NCBI GenBank assembly: GCA_958430865.1
Contig: CAUDNR010004348.1
Location: forward strand, 4,924 to 36,698
Reading direction: 5' to 3'
Source of the DNA: Entrophospora sp. SA101
Taxonomy: Eukaryota > Glomeromycota > Glomeromycetes > Entrophosporales > Entrophosporaceae
DNA: 31,775 nucleotides
The position numbers were made by a program, and so were the translations under genes. Numbering within the stretch: the stretch's first letter is position 1; the number at the start of each line of letters is the position of its first letter. This document shows positions 1 through 9,557 of this stretch, one piece after another. The notes beneath the pieces were generated by a model. The model made no database searches and was not told the origin of the DNA. It worked only from the letters and a program-made list of their open reading frames with translations.

Positions 1-1035
1 ATCACACTCCTTGTTTAGAAATGTCATGTGGTTTTACTAGTAGCAAATGAAAATTTCCTTCGATTTTAATAGTAAAAATTGAAATGTTTCACAAAAAAAT
101 TACATAGCTACAGCAGTAGACATGTCGATCCCGTGAAATGACGGATGACTGGTAAAATCAATTAGTGTCCATAATCTGGAACCGCTGCAGAAATAGCATA
201 ATATTTTACATGTAGATTTGTACTTTAAAATTACTAAATAAAACTCTGAGTATCTGGCTATCTTTTTAATTTAAATTTATAAAAATAGCTCCAAAATTTC
301 TAAAGTTACATAACCCAGAAAAAATCAAAACAAATATTATTGGCTAAAACATGCAAATCTTTCATTGAAAAATGGTTTATATGAAGAAAAACTTGGCAAA
401 AGCTTTATTAAAAGGCCATGCAACTTCCAAAACCATGTATTACGTGTATTTTAACTGCTTTACAAGCCTACCAAAAAATAGTCAATAGTTTCAAATTATA
501 ATCATAAAGTTACCAAAAAATGGATGTCCAGATTTAACATTCAAATCTAACCATGCCTCTAAAGTTGGTATCTGCAACTGATTTGAAATTCTGCAACCAG
601 TTGTGACCTAGGTTGAAACATCCCAAATTGCAATTTCTTAGATCAGACACCAACTTTACATGCCTCAATAATTATTGGTTTAAATATAGCTGTTTTGCCA
701 CTTTTTGACCCATGATAGTTTATTAACCTATTAAAATTAATATCATAAATTTTCCTCTATTATTATTATAATATGTAACAATTACTACTTGTATATAACA
801 ATAATGGATATGAAGTGTTAAACGTAAATTCTAAAAAACAATTAAGGTTGTTAAACTAAAGATACCTGGCAAATTGTTTGGGCTGGTTAACTAACTACAG
901 TCGGGATTTTTTCCAAATTTGGAAATCGATTAGAAACCATGTCGATCAATTCATATATTACTATACTTTTGTCTAGGTAGTGTATATTGTATAAATTTTC
1001 ATTTTCTAAATAAATAATGTGATTGGTTAATTTCG
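1..1035. other. Gene-free A+T-rich stretch with an imperfect inverted repeat
   Basis: No convincing coding frame is visible on either strand. The one structure I can support is an imperfect inverted repeat. Positions 561-574 (AAAGTTGGTATCTG) pair with 644-657 (CAGACACCAACTTT), and weaker complementarity continues inward through the CAAATT/AATTGC-rich arms. It could be an old palindromic MITE, but no target duplication or terminal motif could be fixed. The region just upstream of the hAT remnant may hold eroded transposon sequence. Confidence 0.4.
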
Positions 1036-1434
1036 ATGCGCATGATTTTTTTTCAAATGTCACATGCAGAAAATGCAGAAATTAAAATTTTACAATATAG
1101 AGCTCGTAGTGGTATATTTGGCAACTCATGGATATCTACCAATAATGCAAATTTATTAACCTGGTGGAAAGGTAATTTTGGAGCTGTGTCACCTGAATTG
1201 ACAAAAGTTGCACCAAGAGTTCTTTCTATTCCTACATTTTCTTATATACATGATAAAAAACGAAATAAATTGACAAATGATCGTGTTTTTAAATTAGTTT
1301 GTAATAATAAATGGAAAACCCCAAAGATAAGTAAAGTTACAAATGTAGGTGAAGATATTGATGATAGTGTTAATGACAATAATGATGGTAGTGATATTGA
1401 CAGTGATGATGAAAAAATGTTAAAAGTAGTATAA
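1036..1434 (+). pseudogene. hAT-family transposase, C-terminal dimerisation-domain remnant
   Basis: This 132-residue frame matches the C-terminal (dimerisation) part of hAT transposases. A Tyr/Arg-rich lead-in (ILQYRAR) precedes an LTWW motif, then a stretch that aligns with the usual Phe-Pro-x-Leu-x-Lys-x-Ala region (SPELTKVAPRVLSIP), then a KKRNKLTNDRVFKLV segment of the family type. The acidic Asp/Asn-rich tail is typical of such proteins. The usual Ser-Glu-Arg-x-Phe-Ser block is degenerate (TFSYIHD). The N-terminal zinc finger and the catalytic RNase-H-fold part are absent. A hAT transposase is normally about 600-800 residues, so this is a truncated, inactive relic. The Met at 1036 is just the first in frame and is unlikely to be a real start. 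A hAT-like 3' terminal sequence lies about 100 bp downstream. Confidence 0.7.
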
Positions 1435-1532
1435 TTTTTCTAAAAAAAAAATTATTAAAAAAAAAAATGTACCGCATGAAATGCGCACGATGCACATGGA
1501 ATTTTGAAATTTCATGCAATTTCCCATCCCTA
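1435..1532 (+). mobile_element. Probable right end of the hAT element
   Basis: Downstream of the transposase remnant, the sequence ends in TTTCCCATCCCTA (1520-1532). Its complement, TAGGGATGGGAAA, resembles hAT terminal inverted repeats. Just inside it lies a subterminal region rich in ATGCGCA and ATGCACA words. A related ATGCGCATGA word occurs at about 1037-1046 on the other side of the coding remnant, as expected for subterminal transposase-binding repeats of an internally deleted element. A matching left terminus and the 8-bp target duplication were not found, so the left boundary is unknown. Confidence 0.4.
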
Positions 1533-1862
1533 TGTGTATATATAAATGATTAAGTTGTGATTTTATTTATGAATTAACTATTTTGTATAACGATAAATGA
1601 TTTCATGGTTTGAATGTACTCACATAGCGACACATTCGTAAACTTGAATTTTTTCTTGATTGCTTGTGGACGGCTGAATGTAGAAGGTTGAGTTCCGTGC
1701 GCTGAAATTGCCCGAGAGAAATTTCTTTATATTGGTGTTACGAAAAAAAAGTGGAAACGAATAGACTATTGTTTGTCATTTTTTGCTCTTTGCGACGAAG
1801 ACGTAGTCCAAACTCAACCTAACTTTAATGTCGACGTGTGTTAAAATAAGTAAATTTTTGTT

Positions 1863-1959
1863 CGATTGTGCGATTGTGCGATTGTGTGATTGTGCGATTG
1901 TGTGATTGTGCGATTGCGTGATTGTGCGATTGCGTGATTGTGTGATTGTGATTGTGTGT
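1863..1959 (+). repeat. 8-bp minisatellite, unit GCGATTGT / GTGATTGT
   Basis: About 12 head-to-tail copies of an octamer (CGATTGTG and the variants TGATTGTG and CGATTGCG) run through this stretch. The array ends about 80 bp before the ATG of the kinase-like gene at 2039, so it lies in its promoter or 5' leader. Because 8 is not a multiple of 3, the reverse strand reads as His/Asn/Thr/Ser-rich peptide in several frames. These are artefacts of the repeat, not proteins. Confidence 0.9.
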
Positions 1960-2038
1960 AAAAGCAAAAGTTCACATTGTGTTCTCGTTTGTAAAATAAA
2001 ATTTTTAACTTATTTATAAAAATTAATTTAATTAAAGT

Positions 2039-5000
2039 ATGAGTTATCCACAACATTCAGTTATTAATAATAACGATGATGATGACTATAATACTACTAT
2101 TAATGACAAGGAATATCAAATAATCAGGTTGGCTGTTGATTATTTATTATTGTTGCAAGAATTTTGTTTTTTGTTTCTAATTAAATATATGTGTGCGCAT
2201 ATACATAAAATGCAGAAAATTTAATTATGGAAGAAACCTTAATGTGTTTAGAGTGTATAAAAAACCTATTGAAACAGAATATTATATTATAAAAAGATAT
2301 GACAATATTGTTTCATATAAAAGAGAAGTAGATGCATTAGTTTTATTGAGAGAGGCAAAGGTAATTCTTGGGTACATTGCTATGAACAAGACAAATATAT
2401 GTTGTATTTAGATTTTCTTTTTTGTTAGAATATTATGCAAATTGTAGATCGTGATTCATCTAGAATGGTAGTTGTTAGTGAATGTGCGCTATATGATTTA
2501 GAAACTTTTTTCAAACACCAGACATGGACCCAAAGACAAGCAGAAAAGGTGCCAATAATAAAAGTAAGTTGCTCATAAAAATCTAAATCTAAAATCTAAA
2601 ACTTAAAATTTATATTACACGTATCTTAAAAAACATTTCGTAGGACATTGTGGCAGCATTATCTGAATGTCAACATCAAAATATTGGTAATTGTTTATAT
2701 ATTAATATGCATATTTAATTATTCATTTATTTATGTTGATGAAGCAGGACCCCGCAAATTTCATAGATAGGTTACTGCCGCAGCTGGTCAAGTTCATATT
2801 ATAATTTAAAATTTTTTGTCAGTGATTATAATAGGGTCAAATTATAAAATTTACGAATGTAATAATAACAGGTCAATTAATTTATTATTATTCATCAAAA
2901 AAGGTTGGTTAGGTTTAATAGGGAACCAAAAATTTCGTGCAACAAAATTTTTTCTTTATGTGCTCATTCAAAAAGACACATCAAATCTTTTATATTAAAA
3001 AAAATTATAAATTATAAAAATTAGTGATTAACATCAGTTAAATCAATCAATTGGTAAAATTTATTTTTGTTTAGACAGTTTCAAAATTTTTAGTGTTGGT
3101 ATATATTATGGGTCAAATTATGTTCTTTTTTCTAATGTTAATGCAAGCCTTAAGGGTCAAAACATATAACAAACAGGAATTTTTGTTGCTGACTTATCTA
3201 TGAAGTTTGTGGGGTTCTGATGAAGCTAATTCTCATTTCTCATAAATAAATTAGTTCACTTGGATTTATCACCAAAAAATATAATGTATTTTTATGATGA
3301 AAACTGGAAATTGGTAGGTTTTGATTCTGTATGTACAGCAGATAAAACCTGTGTGTCTAAAACCACAACAATAAAATATTGCAGTCCTGAATTAATACAA
3401 GCTGAAAAGGATGGAGGACATACAAAAGCACAATTTTCCATGGATATGTTCTCATTTGGATTAATTTTATATTACATTGAAAATGGTTATTGGAATATTA
3501 CTGATCAAAAATGGCCTGATAAAAAATTAATAACTACTACTGAGGATTCTCACACTGTTTATGTTATTGAGAATTTGTTGGAAAAAAATGTTAATAACAG
3601 GTATAAATCCATTTTAATGTTTTATAGCTTTAATATTATTATTTACATACACACAGTTAGTTAATCATTTTCTTTTTCTATAAAATCATTTTAGAATGAC
3701 TTTAGTTCAATTTAAGGTAAGAACAAAATTTTATTAGAAAAGCAATTACTTTTTTAAAGTTTATTAATGTTGTAATTTTTTATAAAGGAAACAATATATT
3801 ATGAGAAATTATCAAAAGTCAATGTTCAAGGTGATTTTAACCATGCCCAAAATAAAACCATTGTAGAAAGCAACTATTCTTTTCTTAGTATGAGTAGGCG
3901 TGATGAATAATAATAATCTTTTTCTATTCTTTGTTTCTTTAGAACAGACTTATCATGAAAAATGTAAAGTGCAAATTGAAAAAGAGGTCAAAGAACTTAA
4001 TCCAGATATAAAAGATGATGAACTAAAACAAATGAATTTTGATTTACAACAGGTGGAGTTTCAAATTATAATTATTATAAATATAAAATTTGCATATGAA
4101 TAATTATTATGCTGTTGTATGTATATAGGAACAATTTTTATTGTTCTTAGAAAGATATCATCAAGAAATGAAATTAAGTTTGAAAGATATGAATAAGAAA
4201 TTAGATGAGGTTAAGACCTCTGTGTTAAACCTCACTGAAACGATTCTGCGAATGGTATTTATTATTTGTAATTTGTTTGTTTGTTTGTTTATGGTCAATC
4301 ATGTGATTAACACATGAATTTTAGTTAATGAAAACACAGAATGAGAAAACACCTCGAGTTTTTATAATAGTGCCTGAACATCATGAGTTTAAAAATCCAA
4401 TGTAAGTAAAATTTACTAGATTTATCATTTGATCATAAAAGAACATTTTTCAAATAATTATTTTGTAATTATTTTTTGCAGGTCCTGGTACACAAATCCA
4501 TTCAGAATGTATTTTGTATGTGAACACAATGATAATTGGCATGTACCAAAACAAGAGGGCTATATAATCAGAAAAGTTCCTGAATTCATTAAAAAATATG
4601 GACCTTGGATACAATTGTGGTAAAAATTTTTAATTAAATTAACTGGTACAAATTACAAAAAATGAGTTTCTTTAAAATTGAGTAATAAATAAATTATCAT
4701 CATTAGCATTAAAGCCTTAGTATTTGGATCATGCATTGAGACTAGCAATTTATTTCCACAAGAAATAAGCAATGTTCTTTTAGGAACATTTAATATAAAA
4801 ATTGGCAACAGAAATGAAGTTGTACAATATTTTCAAGAGACAATTGATACAATAGGTGTTGGAGTAAAAGAAATCAATGATACTAATCCTGATTTATTTC
4901 CATTGGAACATGATAAAGAAAGTAATTGTCAAATTTTAAATGCTTCTGGAATACATGCTTTAGCAAGTAAGTAGATTCATGAAATTGTCTCCCTAAAAAC

Positions 5001-7430
5001 ACTACGATTTTTATCATAACTAATTACAATTATAATTATTCTTTGCTTTGCATAGGTTTTGTTAAAAGCAAACAAAAATCTGGAAATTTTGGAGGCTTAG
5101 TCCAATGCATAAATAAAAAAAAACCAGAATGTCATATGGTTATGTGATGAGCATCAAAATGATAACAGTTATATACACTTTCCAAATCGCCCAGCCAAGC
5201 CATTTTTTCCAAATTCATCTCTTCCAAACTCTCCAGCTCCTTCAGCCCCTTCAACCCCTACAAACTCTCAGATCATTTCAGCCCCTTCAACCCCTCCAAA
5301 CTCTCAGATCCTTTCAGCCCCTCAAACCCCTATTCAATCTTATCGCAGCCCAACACATCCACCTGACAAATATCAAGACAATTTTCATCAAGAAGTGCCA
5401 TGTTCATCACTGCCTATTCCATTAGCTAGATCAAATTCCAAAGATTCGATTATTATTATGAATATTTATAGCCTGGTTCCATTGATGAAGTTGGTTAATG
5501 ACATTCTTCTAGATGTTTTTAGTAATGTGTCATCATCTGAATGCATTCATTTTGACACTGATAAAACTAAAAAAGTTACACAATATATGCATGAAAATTT
5601 GGAAAATCTTAAGGATCTTCATCAGAAATGGGATTCCAGTGATCAAAAAAAGCTCTTACAAACCATACTAGAAAGGTATATTATTGGTTATGTCTATTTT
5701 TTAACAGTGATTTATCGATATTGTTATGGTATGTAAAATTATTTTAATTAATTAATCATTTAACTTTCTGCTAAAAAAATTTTTTTTTTAATTATTTACA
5801 TCTTCTCTTCTTAAAAAAAAATACACAAGTAAAAGCAACAAACAAACTCATGGGCCAAGTAATTAATTATTTCAATGATCTACCAGTTGTTAATAAGTAT
5901 TTATATAATTGATTTATGCCAATTGAAATTTACTATTTTGATTTTAATTTTAATTATATCTGATATAAATATGTTGTTTTTGTTTTAGGATTTTTAGGAT
6001 TATTAAAGAAACTAATGCATTAAATGAATTTTATGCTGGGTTAATAAAATGTTTGGAAAAGAATAATCAAAATGACATTGAACAAAATTTAAATAAACTT
6101 AATTCAAGTTCTAAGACTTTAAATAAAATTTCTCAATCTAATAAATTTATAAAGCAAATTATTTTAAAAGAATGGTATATAACATCTACAATTTTTGTTG
6201 ATGGCAGAGAAAACGAAAATGAATTGAATAACATCAGCAGTAACTTAGCCTATAATAATGACAACAAGTGTGAAGATAAAACACTCTTTAATGATATTTT
6301 AGTGATAAAAAATAGAAGGTTAAAAGGAAAAATTCTGGTTTTTGGAAAAGAGTTAGATTCCAGATGTTTCAATAATGAAGATAATATAGATTGCATAGAG
6401 AAAGAAATTTATATGTATAGTGAACAAAATTTGAATGGCTCAGATTATATTTTAAAATTTCTAGGGTTCACTGTAGACAAATTCAAACCAATACTTCATT
6501 ATGAATATGCTAACTATGGAAATTTGTACAATTATTTAAAAAACAATGAAAATTTGCCTGAAAATGAAAAACTGACTTTGGATGCCAAACTAAGCTTGTC
6601 TTTAGATATATGTTTTGGACTTGAATTTCTACATGAAGTAAGTTTATGAGCTATTTATAACTTTATTTTTTTGCACTTTCTTCTATATAAACATTCCTTT
6701 AATTCTCAACCTATTTCTTTTTTAAAAAATTTCATTAAAGAAACACATTTTGCATTTGGACTTGAGGAGTAGCAATATATATCTGTTTAAAAATGGATTC
6801 AGGGGTGAATTTCCAAAACCAAAAATTTCCAATTTTTTATACAGTGTATATGTGTCGAATAAGCACAAAATTGTTAAACCATGTTTACCAAACAGTATCA
6901 ATAATCAAGTTAGGAAAAGATGGCATGAACCACAGCGTTTATACAACGAAAAGCATTACTGCACAGTTGAATCAGATTATTATAGTTTGGGAATGTTGAT
7001 TTGGGAAATATTTAATGCAACAGGTGCTTTGCCATATGAGGAAATAGAAATTGAGCATTTATATGAACATTTGAAATATAAAAATGCATGTGAAAGTTTT
7101 CCAAAAAACTTACTACCACAATATACATCTTTGATAACTAGAATAACTAAGTCATGGGAGTATGATATTAGTAAACGGACAACTTTAGCCACTATGATTT
7201 CAACATTAAGAGGTTTTCACAAGAAAAAAAGAAGAACCTCATCAACAAAATGCATATTTCGAACAGGTATATTATTTTTCTTTCTGTCAGAAATTTTTTT
7301 ATTTATATAAATAATATTCACAAAATTATGATATTAATGGTTTTTTTTAATAGTAATGAATCAACAATACTTGACAAAATCTGAAGAAGCAATTCAAAAA
7401 TATAGTGAAATGGTCAAATCATATAATTGA
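2039..7430 (+). CDS. Large tandem kinase-like (pseudokinase) protein, 17 exons, frame broken in exon 13
   Basis: Exons with matching GT-AG phases: 2039-2127, 2216-2360, 2429-2563, 2644-2686, 3255-3600, 3695-3716, 3788-3887, 3943-4052, 4129-4254, 4325-4401, 4482-4619, 4707-4966, 5056-5728, 5830-5896, 5989-6637, 6741-7266, 7354-7430. Allowing for one extra A, the product is about 1193 residues. Kinase-like domain 1 (about 30-240) has a candidate Lys56, HLDLSPKN (139-146) and SPE, but GFD replaces DFG. A coiled coil follows (about 294-372), then a module with a CEH motif (411-413), EGY (423-425), KYGP (436-439) and WLCDEH (558-563). A Ser/Pro repeat comes next. Kinase-like domain 2 (about 835-1165) has HLDLRSSN (998-1005), with SNF replacing DFG and HEP replacing APE. 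Both domains are probably pseudokinases acting as a scaffold; this is inference. The middle module resembles, from memory, Cys-His modules of Roco/NLR-like proteins in early-diverging fungi. The exon 13/14 junction is the least certain. Confidence 0.82.
2738..3226. mobile_element. 473-bp hAT-like MITE inside intron 4 of the kinase-like gene
   Basis: The element spans 2746-3218. Its ends are inverted repeats of about 24 bp. The left begins AGGACCCCGCAAATTTCATA and the complement of the right begins AGAACCCCACAAACTTCATA; they share the following GATA and differ at about 4 of 24 positions. It is flanked by a perfect 8-bp direct repeat, GATGAAGC, at 2738-2745 and 3219-3226. The 8-bp duplication points to the hAT superfamily. 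No transposase frame is present, so it is a non-autonomous element. Removing the element and one duplication copy reduces the 568-nt intron to 87 nt, in line with the other introns of this gene (55-103 nt). Confidence 0.85.
5115..5123 (+). other. A9 homopolymer frameshift in exon 13
   Basis: Reading straight through, exon 13 meets a TGA at 5145-5147, giving a 560-residue product without the second kinase-like domain. With one A fewer in the nine-A run at 5115-5123, the frame continues as IWLCDEHQND and stays open for almost 600 bases to the next donor. Every later exon then joins in phase. The conserved-looking Trp-Leu-Cys-x-Glu-His lies directly after the slip point. This is either a sequencing/assembly indel in a homopolymer or a genuine null or length-variant allele. 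Confidence 0.75.
5242..5343 (+). repeat. 36-bp coding minisatellite (12-residue Ser/Pro/Thr repeat)
   Basis: Two nearly identical 36-bp units (5242-5277 and 5278-5313) and a third degenerate one follow each other in exon 13. In the restored frame they read SAPSTPTNSQII, SAPSTPPNSQIL, SAPQTPIQS. The unit length keeps the frame, so copy number could vary without breaking the protein. The encoded linker is Ser/Thr-Pro rich, likely unstructured, and joins the Cys/His module to the second half of the kinase-like protein. Confidence 0.85.
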
Positions 7431-7971
7431 ATTATATATTTTTGCCTTTTTTTCAAAAACAAAAAGATTATATATATACTGTAATCATTTAAAGTCAATA
7501 TAATAATATCAAAAGTTAAATTTATATAATAGGAGAGCGTGTTGTAATTAATAAACATTTAAAATCATTCATATTTTTTCTGATAATAATTTGGTTTTGT
7601 CTAAATAATCCTTTTGGTATTGAGAAATGTGTTTGTAGTTTGATCTTTGGATATTTTTTGTTGTTTCTTTTATTAGATCATATATTTTTAGAGTTTCTTT
7701 TATTCCAAACTAAATTGGTCAATTAATTTAGAAATCATTAAATTTGATATTAAATATAATGATACTAATAATAATATACTTACTGCTAGTTTTATCATTA
7801 GTTATATTCTACTGATAGAATTGAATCCTGGACTGTCCTCTTTAATAGGTAATGATACTATTGCGAGCATGTAAAATACAGCTTGTGATATGTCCAATAA
7901 ATATATAAAATAAAATATAAAAGTCCAATATATAAATCTCCCTGTATTCACACACAGCTCAGGGTTCTCAA
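7431..7971. other. 3' flank of the kinase-like gene, no further gene seen
   Basis: A very A+T-rich stretch with a candidate polyadenylation signal AATAAA near 7546-7551. No coding frame, RNA gene or clear repeat is visible before the transposon end at 7974. Confidence 0.4.
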
Positions 7972-8819
7972 TACAGTAAACCCCCTAAATACACCCCCAT
8001 AAATGCACACCCTCTCTAAATACATGCTTTCACTCATTCCAAAGCTTGGGACTTAAGAGATAAGTGCACCCCTTTATACCTGCACTGCACGGTCTTTTTT
8101 CATTCCCAACTATATAAAACCACCCTCCTTAAATGCACACCTGTGACTTTCACGAGATTTTATGCATTGTTAATCATGTAACCTTAGAAAATTTTTAAAT
8201 TGGCTTTGACTTGATTCAATTTTTAATTGTATCTTGACTCAATTACTTATATGTTTTTCATATGACTCAATTAATTACATCAAAAAGTCACTCAATTGAG
8301 TCAAGTGTAAGCATGTTAGCTGAAGTTGGCTCTCCTAATAATGGTGAAATAGTTTTTCATAAATGCTGAAGTTAATTTTATTAATTGCCAAAATTGTATC
8401 TGAAGTTATTTGGACTCTTTAATTAAATATTAAAAGGCTGGGTAGATTTTTTATGTCTATTGATACAAAGAATATTGTAAATCCAAAATTGCTTACTAAA
8501 ATTGATTTTTTCAAAAACCATTTTAACTAACATTCTTATCAACCTATTTCTACCATAGTTAACAAGTTTGGAAATTGTCCATATAATGAACAAGCAAAAT
8601 CAGTTAATTCTCTTGAAAAATATATTAATTTAAAAAAAATAAATACAATGGAACAAATTACAATAGATAGATTCATGTCTTGAATTTTTTTTTGTAATTT
8701 AAAAATTTTAATTAGTGTCACATGAGTCACCAATATGTGCAGCCAATAAAATGCTTTAATTCCCTAAATGCACGCTCTCACTCATTCCCGAGGGGGTGCA
8801 CTTAGGGGGGTTGACTGTA
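7972..8819. mobile_element. 844-bp pogo/Tc1-mariner-type element with TA target duplication
   Basis: The element (7974-8817) begins CAGTAAACCCCCTAAATACA. It ends in the complement of CAGTCAACCCCCCTAAGTGC, and each end is bordered by TA (7972-7973 and 8818-8819). CAGT ends and a TA duplication are typical of the IS630-Tc1-mariner/pogo superfamily. Near the left end, ATGCTTTCACTCATTCC (8030-8046) recurs almost unchanged as ACGCTCTCACTCATTCC at the right end, so the termini carry subterminal repeats. A frame open at 8531-8683 reads ...STIVNKFGNCPYNEQAK... and ends MEQITIDRFMS. That resembles the tail of pogo/Tigger-like transposases, but this is from memory and weak. The element is clearly defective. 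Confidence 0.7.
8531..8683 (+). pseudogene. Possible C-terminal scrap of a pogo-like transposase
   Basis: A frame of 50 codons lies inside the CAGT-ended element and reads into a stop at 8681-8683. Its last residues (NTMEQITIDRFMS) look like the short hydrophobic tail that often ends pogo/Tigger-type transposases. No catalytic DDE motif or CENP-B-like DNA-binding domain is visible elsewhere in the element. If the call is right, the element is an internally deleted copy; if not, this is a chance open frame in A+T-rich DNA. Confidence 0.25.
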
Positions 8820-8910
8820 CTCTGTACCAGGCCTCTGTATATTTACTTGACTGTTCACATTGTAAGAAGAAAAAGAATGTGAATAATGATAGGTATTATT
8901 ATTGGTTAAC

Positions 8911-9320
8911 TAGAGTGATGACAAGTGGCAATAACACCATTCTTATGATAAATAAACACTTACTCATTTTGATTTTGATTTTTTTCCTTTATTCTTTTTT
9001 TAAAGGCGTTTGGTGGCATTGTTTTTTATTTTTAAAAAAGAAACTACAGTCAGTGCTCGATATAGTGAAGTTTTGTCTAGTACAAATTTGAAAACCATCT
9101 TCAGAAAAATTGAATTTTATTGGATATTAATGCAGATAGTTTCCAAATTTGTACTAGCCAAAACTTCACTATATCGAGCGCCGACTGTAGAGTGACAATG
9201 AGTGGCAATAACCACAACCATTCTTTTAACAAACACTTATCCAGCAATTTCTTTTTCATTATTTTCTCTTTTTCTATGTTTAATATATTTTTTTGGCATT
9301 TTTGAAATTGTAAAAAAAGC
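8911..9320. repeat. Diverged tandem duplication of about 135 bp, split by a MITE
   Basis: The sequence starting TAGAGTGATGACAAGTGGCA at 8911 recurs as TAGAGTGACAATGAGTGGCA at 9188. Both copies continue through CAATAAC, a CCATTCTT word, AACACTTA and a T-rich stretch to TTTGGTGGCATT or TTTTGGCATT. The second copy begins exactly at the right TA duplication of the MITE at 9047-9187, so the MITE landed on the TA at the boundary of the two units. Confidence 0.65.
9045..9189. mobile_element. 141-bp near-palindromic MITE with TA target duplication
   Basis: The element is 9047-9187. The left arm starts CAGTCAGTGCTCGATATAGT and the complement of the right arm starts CAGTCGGCGCTCGATATAGT. The arms match over about 55 bp with only a few differences, leaving a loop of about 30 bp. 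TA borders both ends (9045-9046 and 9188-9189). CAGTC ends and the TA duplication place it with pogo/Tc1-mariner-type MITEs. As single-stranded DNA or RNA it would fold into one long hairpin. Open frames reported on both strands here come from the palindrome and are not genes. Confidence 0.85.
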
Positions 9321-9410
9321 ATCACATTAAAAAAATAAACACGTAAACAAATATAGTTCTACTAGTATAAATAAATATATATTCGAAATTGTATTATTTT
9401 ATATTTTATA

Positions 9411-9557
9411 ATGGCCCGAAATAGAGGTCTGCCTTTGACAATAGCGAATAATATTAATATGCCTAAAATCACTTATTATGTTTATTATAGAAAAGGGTCT
9501 GATGGCATGCTATTCGGAGGCCCTATTTTATATGCAAGCTATCACTATACTAAATAA
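9411..9557 (+). CDS. Doubtful 48-residue open frame
   Basis: An ATG-led frame reads MARNRGLPLTIANNINMPKI and continues through a Tyr-rich segment (TYYVYYRKGSDG) to a TAA. It has no recognised domain, no neighbour that gives it context and no clear splice partner. Local G+C is slightly higher than its surroundings. I list it only because it is the one ATG-led frame of plausible composition in the stretch after the MITE. It may be chance or a fragment of an old gene. Confidence 0.15.
   Translation: MARNRGLPLTIANNINMPKITYYVYYRKGSDGMLFGGPILYASYHYTK

Noticed and set aside
1776..2056. Two overlapping minus-strand frames rich in His, Asn, Thr and Ser
   Set aside because: They are readings of the 8-bp minisatellite, which is open in several frames; no domain or start context supports a protein.
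5135..5168. A roughly 31-nt intron (GTTATG...AACAG) that would bypass the exon 13 stop
   Set aside because: It is too short for this gene and would delete the WLCDEHQND stretch that looks like a conserved part of the module; a one-base slip in the A9 run explains the break better.
5676..5707. A possible 32-nt intron (GTATAT...AACAG) at the end of exon 13
   Set aside because: It is far shorter than every other intron in the window, and the next exon phase fits the GTATGT donor at 5729 instead.
9101..9325. Frames on both strands across the 9047-9187 MITE
   Set aside because: They are created by the palindrome and its flanking T/A-rich duplication.
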